64,000 bases of DNA from Clostridia bacterium (GTDB lineage: Bacteria > Bacillota > Clostridia > Oscillospirales > Acutalibacteraceae), in contig JAFRQM010000021.1 in the NCBI GenBank assembly GCA_017428625.1, forward strand, positions 1-64,000. Reading direction: 5' to 3'. Shown here piece by piece: positions 52,482 through 61,510 of this stretch. Made by a program: the position numbers and the translations under genes. The notes under the pieces are model-generated. The model was not told the DNA's origin. It ran no database searches and saw nothing but the letters and a program-made list of their open reading frames with translations. Within the stretch, counting starts at the first letter, position 1. Every line of letters starts with the position of its first letter.

Positions 52482-53288
52482 ATGGCAAAGAGTTTGTTGG
52501 ATAAATTGGTCGATTCCATTTTGGATGACGAGTGGAAAGGCAGAAGGGGTGAAAAGCTTACAGAAAGAGAATTGAAACTGGTCAGTTTATTCGGAAGAAA
52601 AGGTCTGACATTGCGTAATGTTTATGTTCCGAAAGAAAACGGAGAAACTTCAGAAATTGATTTGGTTTATATCACTCAAAAGGGAATCTTTGTTTTTGAA
52701 AGCATGAATTATTCAGGATGGATTTTCGGTGATGAGGGATCACAATTCTGGACCGCAATGTTGCCGAATAAAGAGAAAAACCGTTTTTATAATCCTGTAA
52801 AGCAAAACAAAACTCACCTAAAATGGCTCGGCAATTATGTAGGAAATAGTATTCCTTTGTTTTCAATCATTGTTTTTTCTGAGAGATGCGAACTGAAAAA
52901 AATAGATCTTGAAACTCCCGAAATAAAAGTTATCAAGCGCGACAGAACTTATGCGACCGTTCGCGATATATGGGACAAAACAATTGATGTGTTAGATACC
53001 GAGCAAATCAATCAGTTGTATGAAAAGCTGAAAGAATTGACAAATGTTGATAAAGCAACAAAAGCCGCACATATTGACAGCATTGAAAAAAGATTTTCCG
53101 ACAAGCCGGTTGAAAAGAAAGACGATAATAAAGAAAAAACAAAAGATGAAAATTCCGACAAAAAAATATGCCCTAAATGCGGGCAGGCTCTTGTTCTGCG
53201 GACAGCAAAAAAAGGTGAAAATGCCGGGAAAAGTTTTTATGGATGTTCGAGTTTTCCTAAATGCAGATATATTGAAAAAAATGATTAG
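52482..53288 (+). CDS. NERD-domain protein with topoisomerase-type zinc finger
   Basis: A 268-residue protein. The NERD (nuclease-related) domain covers about 20-130 (GEKLTEREL, SEIDLVYITQKGIFVFE). A charged linker precedes a C-terminal four-cysteine zinc finger like those at the end of topoisomerase I (CPKCGQAL...FYGCSSFPKC, about 228-262). NERD proteins are presumed DNA-processing enzymes; the substrate is unknown. GGGAG precedes the ATG. It is AT-richer than both neighbours, so it may have been acquired separately. Confidence 0.85.
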   Translation: MAKSLLDKLVDSILDDEWKGRRGEKLTERELKLVSLFGRKGLTLRNVYVPKENGETSEIDLVYITQKGIFVFESMNYSGWIFGDEGSQFWTAMLPNKEKNRFYNPVKQNKTHLKWLGNYVGNSIPLFSIIVFSERCELKKIDLETPEIKVIKRDRTYATVRDIWDKTIDVLDTEQINQLYEKLKELTNVDKATKAAHIDSIEKRFSDKPVEKKDDNKEKTKDENSDKKICPKCGQALVLRTAKKGENAGKSFYGCSSFPKCRYIEKND

Positions 53289-53298
53289 CAGGTAACTT

Positions 53299-53808
53299 AT
53301 GCAATACGAAATCATTCGCTCAAAAAGAAAAACAGTCGCGCTTGAGGTCTGCCGCGACGGCACGGTTAAAGTGCGTGCCCCTCTTAAAATGAAAGAGGCG
53401 CAAATAGAACAGTTTGTTTTATCCCATAAAAAATGGCTTGAAAACGCCGTTCGCAGGCAGAGCGAGAGACGCAACAAAGAAGTTGAGCGCACGCCGGAGC
53501 AAATAAAAGAAGCGAAAGCGGAGCTTAAAAAGATAATAACACCTATGATAGAAAGATATTCCGTTCTTATGGGAGTACACCCCGAGGCGGTTACAATAAC
53601 AAGCGCGAAAACCCGTTTCGGCAGCTGCAGCGCGAAAAACAGAATTTCATTTTCATTCAGACTGCTCGATTACCCGCCGGAAGCGGTTGAATATGTTGTT
53701 GTTCACGAGCTTGCGCACATAATTCACAAAAACCACGGCGCGGGTTTTTATGCCTGCGTTGAAAAATATTTGCCCGATTACAAGCAAAGAGTAAGACTGC
53801 TTAAATAA
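53299..53808 (+). CDS. YgjP/SprT-like zinc metalloprotease (DUF45)
   Basis: A 169-residue protein with the metal-binding motif HELAH (136-140) followed by NHG (145-147), and RFGSCSAKNRISFSFRL just before, as in the YgjP/DUF45 family of predicted metal-dependent hydrolases. The basic N-terminal half suggests nucleic acid or protein contact. It starts 10 bases after the NERD gene. Confidence 0.85.
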   Translation: MQYEIIRSKRKTVALEVCRDGTVKVRAPLKMKEAQIEQFVLSHKKWLENAVRRQSERRNKEVERTPEQIKEAKAELKKIITPMIERYSVLMGVHPEAVTITSAKTRFGSCSAKNRISFSFRLLDYPPEAVEYVVVHELAHIIHKNHGAGFYACVEKYLPDYKQRVRLLK

Positions 53809-53822
53809 AATTGTCAAAACTC

Positions 53823-53851
53823 TTGTTTATATAAGTAAATAATTGTATAAT
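53823..53851 (+). promoter_or_regulatory. Promoter of the transporter/CDP-glycerol/lipase operon
   Basis: TTGTTT at 53823-53828 and a perfect TATAAT at 53846-53851, spacing 17, about 50 bases before the first ATG. Confidence 0.7.
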
Positions 53852-53900
53852 TATATATTATATACCGAATCAAACGGGCTCGGAAGGATGATTATAGTAT

Positions 53901-55292
53901 ATGCAGAAAATTCCCTGGAAAGAAAAAATCAGCTACGGCTTCGGCGCGACGGGGCTTGATTTAAGCTACGGCCTTTTTTACTCCTACCTTTCAATATACC
54001 TGACAAACGTTCTCGGAATAAAATCTGCGTTTCTTCTCATTCTTGCCCCGCTCGCAAGGCTTTGGGACGGCATAAACGACCCGATGATGGGTGCGATAGT
54101 TGACCGCACAAACACAAAATTCGGCAAACGCAGGCCGTGGATTTTAATCGGAGCGGCGGCAAACGCCGTTGTGCTCTCATTCCTTTTCAACGCCTCCCGC
54201 TTCGCGACGGGCGCGACTGCGCTTTATGTTTATGTGGCTGTTTTTTATGTGCTGTGGGGGATGACAAACACCCTTGCCGATATTCCCTACTGGTCAATGG
54301 TGCCGTCATTTACCAGCGATGAAAAAGAGAGAAATTTAATTTCAACAATAGCAAGAACCTTCTCCGGCCTGGGGCAGGGGATAATCGCCCTGTTTACACC
54401 CATTGCGCTCAAAAAACTCAGTGCGGACGGCAATCCTACGGCTCAGGGTTTCAGTGCCGTTTCGGTGGTTTCCGCCGTTTGCCTTGTCCTTTTCGCCCTT
54501 GTTTCCGTTTCATTTACCAAGGAGCGCAGAATAGTAAAACCCGAAGAGAGCTTCTCATTCAAAAAAGCGGTAAAAAATATTACGGGTAACGATCAGCTTT
54601 TGATTTTTATGCTTTTCGCTATGATTTCAAACGCCGGTTTCTATATGATTTCGGGCGTCAGCAGCTACTACTTCACCGTTGTCAGGGGCGACATCGCGTT
54701 GCAGTCAACCTTTAACCTGTTCAACACGGTGGGCAGCGTGCTTGCCATTCTTGTGGTTCCCGTGTTTTCAAAATTTATGTCAAACAGAGGCATTTATGTT
54801 TTCTGCCTTTGCGCCGCTCTCGCGGGTTACTGCGGAATGGCCGTATGCGGGCTTGCTCTCAATACGGGAGTTGTTGCCATAGGGGTATTCTATTTTCTCG
54901 CATCAATCGGCACAGGCAGTATGTTTGTAAACCAGACAATAATGCTCTCCGACATTGTGGATTACGGCGAGTTCACAACGGGCAGGCGCAACGAGGCGCT
55001 CACATTCTCAATGAAAGGCTTTTTGCAGAAGATGGCTTACACCTTCCAGAGCATTATTATGTACGCCACCTTTATCGCCACGGGCTATGACGATTTTACA
55101 GCTACCGCCGCCGCTTCGGCGTCAGCCGCCGCGCAAAGGGGAATATCGCTGCTCATGTTCGCCGTGCCGCCCGTGATGATGCTTATATCACTTTGCATAT
55201 TTATTAAAAAATATAAAATCCACGGCGCGCTCAAATCAGAGATAATCGAGGCAATAAACGCAAAATACGCAGACGACACACCCATAGGTTAA
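53901..55292 (+). CDS. GPH-family MFS transporter
   Basis: A 463-residue transporter with about twelve helices and the GPH signature IVDRTNTKFGKRRPWIL after helix 2; GRRNEAL near helix 10 also fits. Related to MelB/XynP/UidB carriers of glycosides and glucuronides. It heads a four-gene operon that also makes a polymer transferase, a lipase-like protein and another GPH transporter. Substrate unknown. Confidence 0.9.
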   Translation: MQKIPWKEKISYGFGATGLDLSYGLFYSYLSIYLTNVLGIKSAFLLILAPLARLWDGINDPMMGAIVDRTNTKFGKRRPWILIGAAANAVVLSFLFNASRFATGATALYVYVAVFYVLWGMTNTLADIPYWSMVPSFTSDEKERNLISTIARTFSGLGQGIIALFTPIALKKLSADGNPTAQGFSAVSVVSAVCLVLFALVSVSFTKERRIVKPEESFSFKKAVKNITGNDQLLIFMLFAMISNAGFYMISGVSSYYFTVVRGDIALQSTFNLFNTVGSVLAILVVPVFSKFMSNRGIYVFCLCAALAGYCGMAVCGLALNTGVVAIGVFYFLASIGTGSMFVNQTIMLSDIVDYGEFTTGRRNEALTFSMKGFLQKMAYTFQSIIMYATFIATGYDDFTATAAASASAAAQRGISLLMFAVPPVMMLISLCIFIKKYKIHGALKSEIIEAINAKYADDTPIG

Positions 55293-55297
55293 TTATA

Positions 55298-56404
55298 ATG
55301 AAAATACTGTTTTACCATATATATGCTCTGTTCTTTCATCTCGGCAGGTTTCTGCCTCACAGAGAGAACCTTGTTGCTCTTGTTTCGCCTCATAACGCGT
55401 CTCTGAACGATTCACTCGGCGAAATCAAAAGGGCTCTTGAAGAAAAGGGCGGATATTGTTTTCTGACAGTTTCGGGAGCGGATATCCGTTCGCAGAAATC
55501 TTTTTCACATCTGATAAGGTTTTTTGTTATCAATCCCGTCAGACTTGCACGGGCAAAATACATTTTTTTAAATGACAATTTTATGCCGATGGCATATCTG
55601 CATTTCCGCAAAGGCACCGTCATCACACAACTTTGGCACGGCGAAGGCGCGCTTAAAAAAATGTGCCTTGCCCTTAACCTGCCCGACGATGTTGTCCGCC
55701 TTGAAAAAAAGGTTTACCGCAATTACACTTATGTAATAGTTTCATCAGAACCGATTGTTCCGCTTTGGGCGCAGGCGTTTGACAAAGAAGAAAAAGATGT
55801 TCTTCCGCTCGGCTCTCCCAGAACAGACGCCTTTTTCAGACCGTTTGATTATGAAAAGAACAGAGCGGAGTTCGACAGCCTTTTTCCTGAGTGCAAAGGC
55901 AAAAAACTCGTGCTTTACGCACCCACTTTCCGCGACAGTTCCGAACAGGATAAAAGCATTTTGGAGCACTTCGACACAGAAAAATTCAATTCCCGCTATG
56001 CGGATGAATATTCTCTTTTAATCAGACTTCATCCGCAGGTTCATTCGGTAAATGATATCAGCGGAGCTGTAAATGTAACGGATTATCCCGATATAATAAA
56101 ACTCCTCCACCTAACAGATGTTCTTATTACAGACTACTCCTCTGTATTTATGGATTATGTTCTGCTTGATAAGCCGTGTATTTTCTACCCTTATGATTAT
56201 GAAGAATACATAAAGAGCAGAGAACTTTTTACAGATTATTTTGAAAATGTGCCGGGTCCCGTCACCGGAACATTCGAGGGGCTTTTGCAGGCGCTTGATT
56301 CTCCGCAGGTTGACCCTGACAGATACCGGGTTTTTAAAAAATATCACCTCGGCAGTTGTGACGGTTCATCCGCAAAAAGAGTAATTGAAACGGTTATGAA
56401 ATAG
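55298..56404 (+). CDS. CDP-glycerol glycerophosphotransferase-like enzyme (TagB/TagF family)
   Basis: A 368-residue enzyme of the family that adds glycerol- or ribitol-phosphate units from CDP-linked donors to teichoic acids or other wall polymers. Motifs: TQLWHGEGALKK, LGSPRTDAFF, APTFRDS, IRLHPQVH and ITDYSSVFMDY. An N-terminal hydrophobic patch probably keeps it at the membrane surface. It begins five bases after the transporter gene. Its polymer acceptor is unknown; no other teichoic acid genes are in view. Confidence 0.9.
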   Translation: MKILFYHIYALFFHLGRFLPHRENLVALVSPHNASLNDSLGEIKRALEEKGGYCFLTVSGADIRSQKSFSHLIRFFVINPVRLARAKYIFLNDNFMPMAYLHFRKGTVITQLWHGEGALKKMCLALNLPDDVVRLEKKVYRNYTYVIVSSEPIVPLWAQAFDKEEKDVLPLGSPRTDAFFRPFDYEKNRAEFDSLFPECKGKKLVLYAPTFRDSSEQDKSILEHFDTEKFNSRYADEYSLLIRLHPQVHSVNDISGAVNVTDYPDIIKLLHLTDVLITDYSSVFMDYVLLDKPCIFYPYDYEEYIKSRELFTDYFENVPGPVTGTFEGLLQALDSPQVDPDRYRVFKKYHLGSCDGSSAKRVIETVMK

Positions 56405-56416
56405 AAAGGGGATAAT

Positions 56417-58336
56417 ATGAAGAAGATTTTATCGGTTATTCTTGCCGTTGTTCTTGTTGTTACACCCTGCATTATTGCAGTTCGCGGCATAACGGATGAC
56501 GCTGCGAAGTATCCGCTTGTTGTCGTTCCCGGCTACAGCGCTTCAACTCTTGTAAAAGTCAGCGACAACGGCAAAGAGGAACAGGTGTGGATGCTCAATC
56601 TCGGTGGCGTCGGCGGCGATATTCTTGAATATATTGTTCCAATCGCGAGAGGAGTGGGTGAACTTACTTTCCGTAACGCCGACCGCCTTTCGACAATTAT
56701 CGGCAACGAAATTATCGACCTTACAACCGAGATTGTGTGCAACCCCGACGGCACAAGCAAATATAACATAAAGCCCCTGCTCGAAACGGCGGAAGAGTCC
56801 TGCTGGGCGAATATCCGCGAAAAATACGGCGAAGACAGCAAATACTGCTTCTTCAGCCAGGTTCTCGATGATATGATAGCCTCTTATGACAAACCCGATT
56901 CGGAAGTTTTCAGTTTTATGTGCGATTTCCGTATGGGTGCCGTTGACTGTGCAGCAAAACTTGACGCTTTTATTGACGATGTTCTCGAATACACGGGCAG
57001 CGACAAAGTCAACATTGTATGTGAAAGCCACGGCGGTCAGGTAACCGGCACTTATCTCAGTCTTTTCGGCGAAAAACAGAAGGTTCACAACGCCGTGCTT
57101 GCCGTTCCCGCTTTGTGCGGCGCAAGCCTCGCTTATGACCTGCTTACACAGGAGGCAAATCTTGACGAGTATGAACTTCTCTATTTTGTTGAGTTTGCCA
57201 ACCTGCTTGAAGAGGATATACACTGGCTGTTTGAAGCGGAAAATCTTGAATTTGTTGACTGGATTATTCAGGGCATTCTGCCTTATATCTTCCGCGTGGT
57301 AGGCTACTGGGGCAGTATCTGGGATTTCTGCCCGCCCGAAGTGTATGAAGAGATGAAAGCAAAATGGCTCAATGCGGATGAGAGCGCGCTTCTCATTGAA
57401 AAAAGCGATTTTATGCATTATGAAGTAATGGCGAATTACGCCGAAAATCTTGCCGCCTGCCGTGATGAATACGGAATTAATATCACTGTTATTGCCGGCA
57501 CGGATTCGGGTTGCTGTTCGGGCTGGAGGCAGAATTCCGACGGCATAATCTCAACCGCCTGCTCAACGGGCTCAACCTGCGCTCCCCTCGATGAGCGCTT
57601 TTCCGACGGCTATACACAGGTTAATGACTGCGGCGGCAAATACAAGGTTTCGCCCGATATGACTGTTGACGCGTCAACCGCTTTTCTGCCCGACAACACC
57701 TTCTTTTTCAGCAAACTCTACCACGGCAGCGAGTTTGAAGACCCGAACGCGAGGCTGCTTATTGAAAAGGCACTGTTGACAGATACCGTTAAAGATGTTT
57801 ACTCGCTTCCCGGTTTCCCGCAGTTCCGCTATTCCGCGAACTGCTCGCACGCTCTGACGGCGGAGTTTGATAAAAGCGCTCCGGGTTATCTCTCATCCGA
57901 CGACGAGGCGCTTGTTATAACAAATGTTTCAAACAAAGAATACACGCTCGGCGTTATCAACATAACAGTTGACGGTGCGCCGCTGAAATTCAGCCTTAAA
58001 AACGCAGGCAGCATAAAACCGGGCGAAAGCGTTTCAATACCGTTCAAAGGCGATGTGCCGCAGGTGAGCAAAACAAAAATAAACATAACCGTTACATACA
58101 GAACGCAGGGGGTAACTCCCTTGGGAGAAAGAGTTTTCGGCTTTACCCTTATGAACGGTGAGGCACCGGAGTATGACGGGTCAATGCCGTTTGTTTCAAC
58201 CGAGTTTGTTAATCCGCTCTCGGATCTGCCGGCGGGGCTCAGAACACTGCTTAAAGATTTGGGAATATATAACCTTATTGTTATGTTCATACACATTGTC
58301 AGGGGATTGTTTGACAATGTTTTCGGCTTACTGTAA
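56417..58336 (+). CDS. Secreted lipase/acyltransferase-like alpha/beta hydrolase
   Basis: A 639-residue exported protein. The signal peptide covers about 1-25. The hydrolase core (about 32-480) begins with PLVVVPGYSAS and has nucleophile elbow CESHGGQ (Ser near 204), similar to LCAT/PGAP1-type lipases. Histidine of the triad may lie in the CSHALTAEFD stretch (about 477). A beta domain follows (about 490-600). The C-terminus is a hydrophobic amphipathic segment (IYNLIVMFIHIVRGLFDNVF). AAAGGGG precedes the ATG. Confidence 0.75.
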   Translation: MKKILSVILAVVLVVTPCIIAVRGITDDAAKYPLVVVPGYSASTLVKVSDNGKEEQVWMLNLGGVGGDILEYIVPIARGVGELTFRNADRLSTIIGNEIIDLTTEIVCNPDGTSKYNIKPLLETAEESCWANIREKYGEDSKYCFFSQVLDDMIASYDKPDSEVFSFMCDFRMGAVDCAAKLDAFIDDVLEYTGSDKVNIVCESHGGQVTGTYLSLFGEKQKVHNAVLAVPALCGASLAYDLLTQEANLDEYELLYFVEFANLLEEDIHWLFEAENLEFVDWIIQGILPYIFRVVGYWGSIWDFCPPEVYEEMKAKWLNADESALLIEKSDFMHYEVMANYAENLAACRDEYGINITVIAGTDSGCCSGWRQNSDGIISTACSTGSTCAPLDERFSDGYTQVNDCGGKYKVSPDMTVDASTAFLPDNTFFFSKLYHGSEFEDPNARLLIEKALLTDTVKDVYSLPGFPQFRYSANCSHALTAEFDKSAPGYLSSDDEALVITNVSNKEYTLGVINITVDGAPLKFSLKNAGSIKPGESVSIPFKGDVPQVSKTKINITVTYRTQGVTPLGERVFGFTLMNGEAPEYDGSMPFVSTEFVNPLSDLPAGLRTLLKDLGIYNLIVMFIHIVRGLFDNVFGLL

Positions 58337-58367
58337 TAAAAACCTATTTTGAGAAGGGGAAAACACT

Positions 58368-59816
58368 ATGAGTGACTCAACAGGCATCACCACCCAGAAG
58401 CATATGAAAATCAAAGAGATTTTAGCTTACTCCCTCGGGCTCTTCGGCTTTCAGGCAATAGTCGGTCTTCTCAACTCCTACCAGGCGGAGTTTTACGGCT
58501 CCGTTATGGGCGCGAGCCTTGCCGCGGTGGGGATAATCATTCTCGCGGCCAAAATCGTTTCGGCTGTATTCGACCCTGTTATAGGCAACAAAATCGAAGG
58601 CACAAACAGCAAAATGGGCAAATTCAAGCCCTTTATTCTCGTTTCCGTTCCTATTCTGCTTATATTCACGGCGCTTATCTTTCTTGATATTGAAAAGCTT
58701 CATTTTGAAAACGCGGGCAACGCGCTTTATGTCTATATCTTCATAACCTTTCTCATTTGGTGTCTGGGTATGACCCTTGCCGATGTTCCCACACAGGGCA
58801 TAGCCGCGGTTCTGACGCCCAACCCGACAGAGAGAACGAATGTTGTTTCAATAGCCAACACCGCTAAACAGATAGGTTTTTCCGCCTGCGCGGTTATTGT
58901 GCCCGTAATCTGCCTTATTATAAAAGGCGGCTCAAAGGTTCTTGTAAAACCCGGCGAAACAGACACGCCGATGATAAGCTCCGAATACTTCTGGTCGGCT
59001 CTCGCAACGGCGGCGGCAGGCTGCGTGCTTATGCTGCTTATTGTTGTGTGGAACAAAGAGAGGGTGCCTTACTCGGCGGGCGAAAAAAACACCTTTAAAG
59101 ATATGATAAACGCCATAAAGGGCAACAAACCCCTTGTGCTTGTTATTGTTTCATATTTCCTCGGCTTCGGCAGGCAGATGGCTATGGGTATTCAGGTTCA
59201 GGCGGCAAACGCCCTTATAGGCAGCCAGAACCTTGTTATCATTCTCGGCATTACAACGGCAATCGGCTCAATGATTTCAATGGCCGTCACTCCCGTGCTT
59301 ATCAAAAAGCTCGGCGAAAAAACAACATACCTTCTGCTTTCGGTTTACGGTTTTGCCATTTCGGTGCTTGCCTTTGTTATTTATGCCTTTGTTACGCAAA
59401 ACCAGATTGTTATGTATGTTTTCCTTTTCCTCATCGGTTTGCAGTTCAGCGCCGTTACTCTTATGCCTATGATTATGACCGCCGACTGTGTTGACTACTA
59501 TGAGTATGAAACGGGCAAAAGAAAAGAGGGCCCCGTTTATGCCTTGCTCTCGCTTACAATCAAGGTCTGCCTTGCCCTCGGCACGGCTCTCGGTCTGATT
59601 TTTGTGAGCAAATCGGGCTACTCTCAGGCTCTCGCGAACGGCGAAGCGTTCACACAGTCAACAAAGAATATTATTTTCTTCGCCTACACTGCTATGCCCG
59701 GCATTCTTGCCCTGCTTTCGGCGATTCCGATGTTCAAATATGACCTTTACGGCAAAAAGAAGGCGGAAATTTCAGCCGCCCTCGCGGAACGCCGCGGTTC
59801 AACCGAAACTGAATAA
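58368..59816 (+). CDS. GPH-family MFS transporter
   Basis: A 482-residue transporter with about twelve helices and the GPH signature IGNKIEGTNSKMGKFKPFIL. Distinct in sequence from the two other GPH carriers of this window. Last gene of the operon begun at 53901. GAAGGGG precedes the ATG. Substrate unknown, perhaps the product of the lipase-like protein encoded just upstream. Confidence 0.85.
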   Translation: MSDSTGITTQKHMKIKEILAYSLGLFGFQAIVGLLNSYQAEFYGSVMGASLAAVGIIILAAKIVSAVFDPVIGNKIEGTNSKMGKFKPFILVSVPILLIFTALIFLDIEKLHFENAGNALYVYIFITFLIWCLGMTLADVPTQGIAAVLTPNPTERTNVVSIANTAKQIGFSACAVIVPVICLIIKGGSKVLVKPGETDTPMISSEYFWSALATAAAGCVLMLLIVVWNKERVPYSAGEKNTFKDMINAIKGNKPLVLVIVSYFLGFGRQMAMGIQVQAANALIGSQNLVIILGITTAIGSMISMAVTPVLIKKLGEKTTYLLLSVYGFAISVLAFVIYAFVTQNQIVMYVFLFLIGLQFSAVTLMPMIMTADCVDYYEYETGKRKEGPVYALLSLTIKVCLALGTALGLIFVSKSGYSQALANGEAFTQSTKNIIFFAYTAMPGILALLSAIPMFKYDLYGKKKAEISAALAERRGSTETE

Positions 59817-59846
59817 AGATTATCAGAATCTTGTTATGCAAACACA

Positions 59847-59870
59847 AAGCCCCGTCTTCCGACGGGGCTT
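59847..59870. terminator. Bidirectional terminator
   Basis: A 10 bp stem AAGCCCCGTC/GACGGGGCTT with a 4-base loop lies between convergent genes; the minus-strand side continues as TTTGTGTTTG. Confidence 0.75.
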
Positions 59871-59881
59871 GAATTATGCCG

Positions 59882-61495
59882 TTATTCTTCTGTCTTTATC
59901 TGCTTGCATTGCGTGAGCAGACCGTTCAGATATTGCGCTACAGTATCGGGTTTTGCCTTGAGTTTCAAATAATAGCGGTCAGAGTTCCGGTCGTTTTCAA
60001 CGGTGTTTCTTCCGTTTTCATCAACGGTGATTTTAACTCTGTGCGACATTTTGTAAAACTCGCCGCAGCCTTCAACGGCAAACTGCACGGCGGTCAGGTC
60101 CCAGCTTTTGTTTGAAACTCTGCCTGTTTTTCTGTCGCCCGTGTTATGAAAAAGATAGCAGTCATAAACCGGGTTGCCGGCGTTTGTGTTTTCATCGCTG
60201 TCAAAACCCGTGATTATTTTTTCACCGACCTCAAAGCCGGAGCAGATTACCGGGCGCGGAAAGTTTTCAAAAACATATTTTGCCGCCTGTGCGTCCTGAA
60301 CAATGTTGAATTCTTCGCCCTCCGGGAATTTACCTGCCATGGCAATCAGAGCATGAACCTTTTTCTTTACAAGGTCGGGATATTCTGCGGTAAGTTCGGC
60401 TATGTTGCCGAGCATTCCGATTGTAACAATTACAACGGAGTCATCCTGTGCATTTTTAAGCGCTTTTTTGTAGAAATCAAGCGAGTTTTCAACTTCATAT
60501 CCGCCTGCGCCGCTCATATATTTCTCATCGACAAGTCTTGCGTAATCTGAACTTGTTTCAAGAAAACCTTCGCGGCGGGTCTGCGCCACGGGAACATTAT
60601 AGAACCCGCAGTAATTGAGAATCGCCCTGAGAACGCCGTTTGAGTTTTTGTTTGATGTGCAGTTGACTACGCCGATGGGAGCCATATCCTCTCTTTTAAT
60701 CAGTGAAAGCAGAACGGCGAGAGCGCCCGCGTCATCGCTGTCGGGGCCTATATCCGTGTCAAGAATGATGTCGCGCCTGCTTTCCGCAATCGGCTCATAC
60801 TCCCAGTTGTCGCCTCTTGCCACCTTGATTGCGTATCTGACAATGGAGACGGCAATAATAACAACAACAATTATGAGAGCCGCCGTTATGGTGTATTTCA
60901 TCGGAATCAGGTCATAAATTTTGTCGCCGAGAATTGTAAAAAGAATCACTCTCGGCATTATGCCTGCGAACGAAACAAGAAGATAAGGCAAAAACTTCAT
61001 TGTCGTTGTGCCCATAAACAGGCTGACAACATCTATGGGGAAAAGCGGCAGAAAGCGTATTCCGAAAAACGCGGGGTATTTTGTGCCGTTTTCAATGTCA
61101 AGCAGTTTTTTGCCTTTTTTTGATTTATTCAGTATTTTCGCAACATTGTCGCCGCCGAGCAGTCTGCCGAGGCACCAGGTTACGCAAACTTCGATTATTA
61201 TGCCGGCAGAGTTAATCAGCAGCGCCTGCCACATAGGGAAAGCGAGACCGACGGCAACATAAATCATTGATGCGGGAACAACAAAAACAATGGATTTTAC
61301 AAAGTAAACGCCGAGTATTGTTCCGATTGCCGCGGCAACTGATGAAGCGGAGGCAATAAGCGCGCGCACGTCAATATTAACAAGGGCTTTGTATTTCCAG
61401 ATAATCAGCGTAACTATGGCGGCGGCAAGCACCAGCCTTGCAACAAGGCTTAACGACTGCCTTGCCTTGCGTATTTTTTCTTTCAGAGCAACCAC
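59882..61495 (-). CDS. VTT (TVP38/DedA-like) membrane domain fused to a nucleoside hydrolase
   Basis: A 537-residue fusion. Residues about 18-235 form a VTT/SNARE-associated membrane domain with about six helices (VPASMIYVAVGLAF, the GRLLGG loop, RFLPLFPIDVVSLFMG). Residues about 243-530 form a nucleoside hydrolase with the calcium site DTDIGPDSDD. The hydrolase would face the cytosol if the VTT topology is normal. Such an enzyme joined to a lipid-scramblase-like domain is unusual; the substrate may be a ribosyl compound tied to a lipid (inference). The GTG start is uncertain since the ribosome site AGAGG overlaps it. It follows hydF by 15 bases. Confidence 0.8.
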   Translation of the reverse strand: MVALKEKIRKARQSLSLVARLVLAAAIVTLIIWKYKALVNIDVRALIASASSVAAAIGTILGVYFVKSIVFVVPASMIYVAVGLAFPMWQALLINSAGIIIEVCVTWCLGRLLGGDNVAKILNKSKKGKKLLDIENGTKYPAFFGIRFLPLFPIDVVSLFMGTTTMKFLPYLLVSFAGIMPRVILFTILGDKIYDLIPMKYTITAALIIVVVIIAVSIVRYAIKVARGDNWEYEPIAESRRDIILDTDIGPDSDDAGALAVLLSLIKREDMAPIGVVNCTSNKNSNGVLRAILNYCGFYNVPVAQTRREGFLETSSDYARLVDEKYMSGAGGYEVENSLDFYKKALKNAQDDSVVIVTIGMLGNIAELTAEYPDLVKKKVHALIAMAGKFPEGEEFNIVQDAQAAKYVFENFPRPVICSGFEVGEKIITGFDSDENTNAGNPVYDCYLFHNTGDRKTGRVSNKSWDLTAVQFAVEGCGEFYKMSHRVKITVDENGRNTVENDRNSDRYYLKLKAKPDTVAQYLNGLLTQCKQIKTEE

Positions 61496-61510
61496 CTCTG
61501 TTAATGAATT

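Noticed and set aside
56543..57418. Minus-strand open frame of 291 codons opposite the lipase-like gene
   Set aside because: No ribosome site, Cys/Phe-rich shadow composition, and it covers the conserved hydrolase core.
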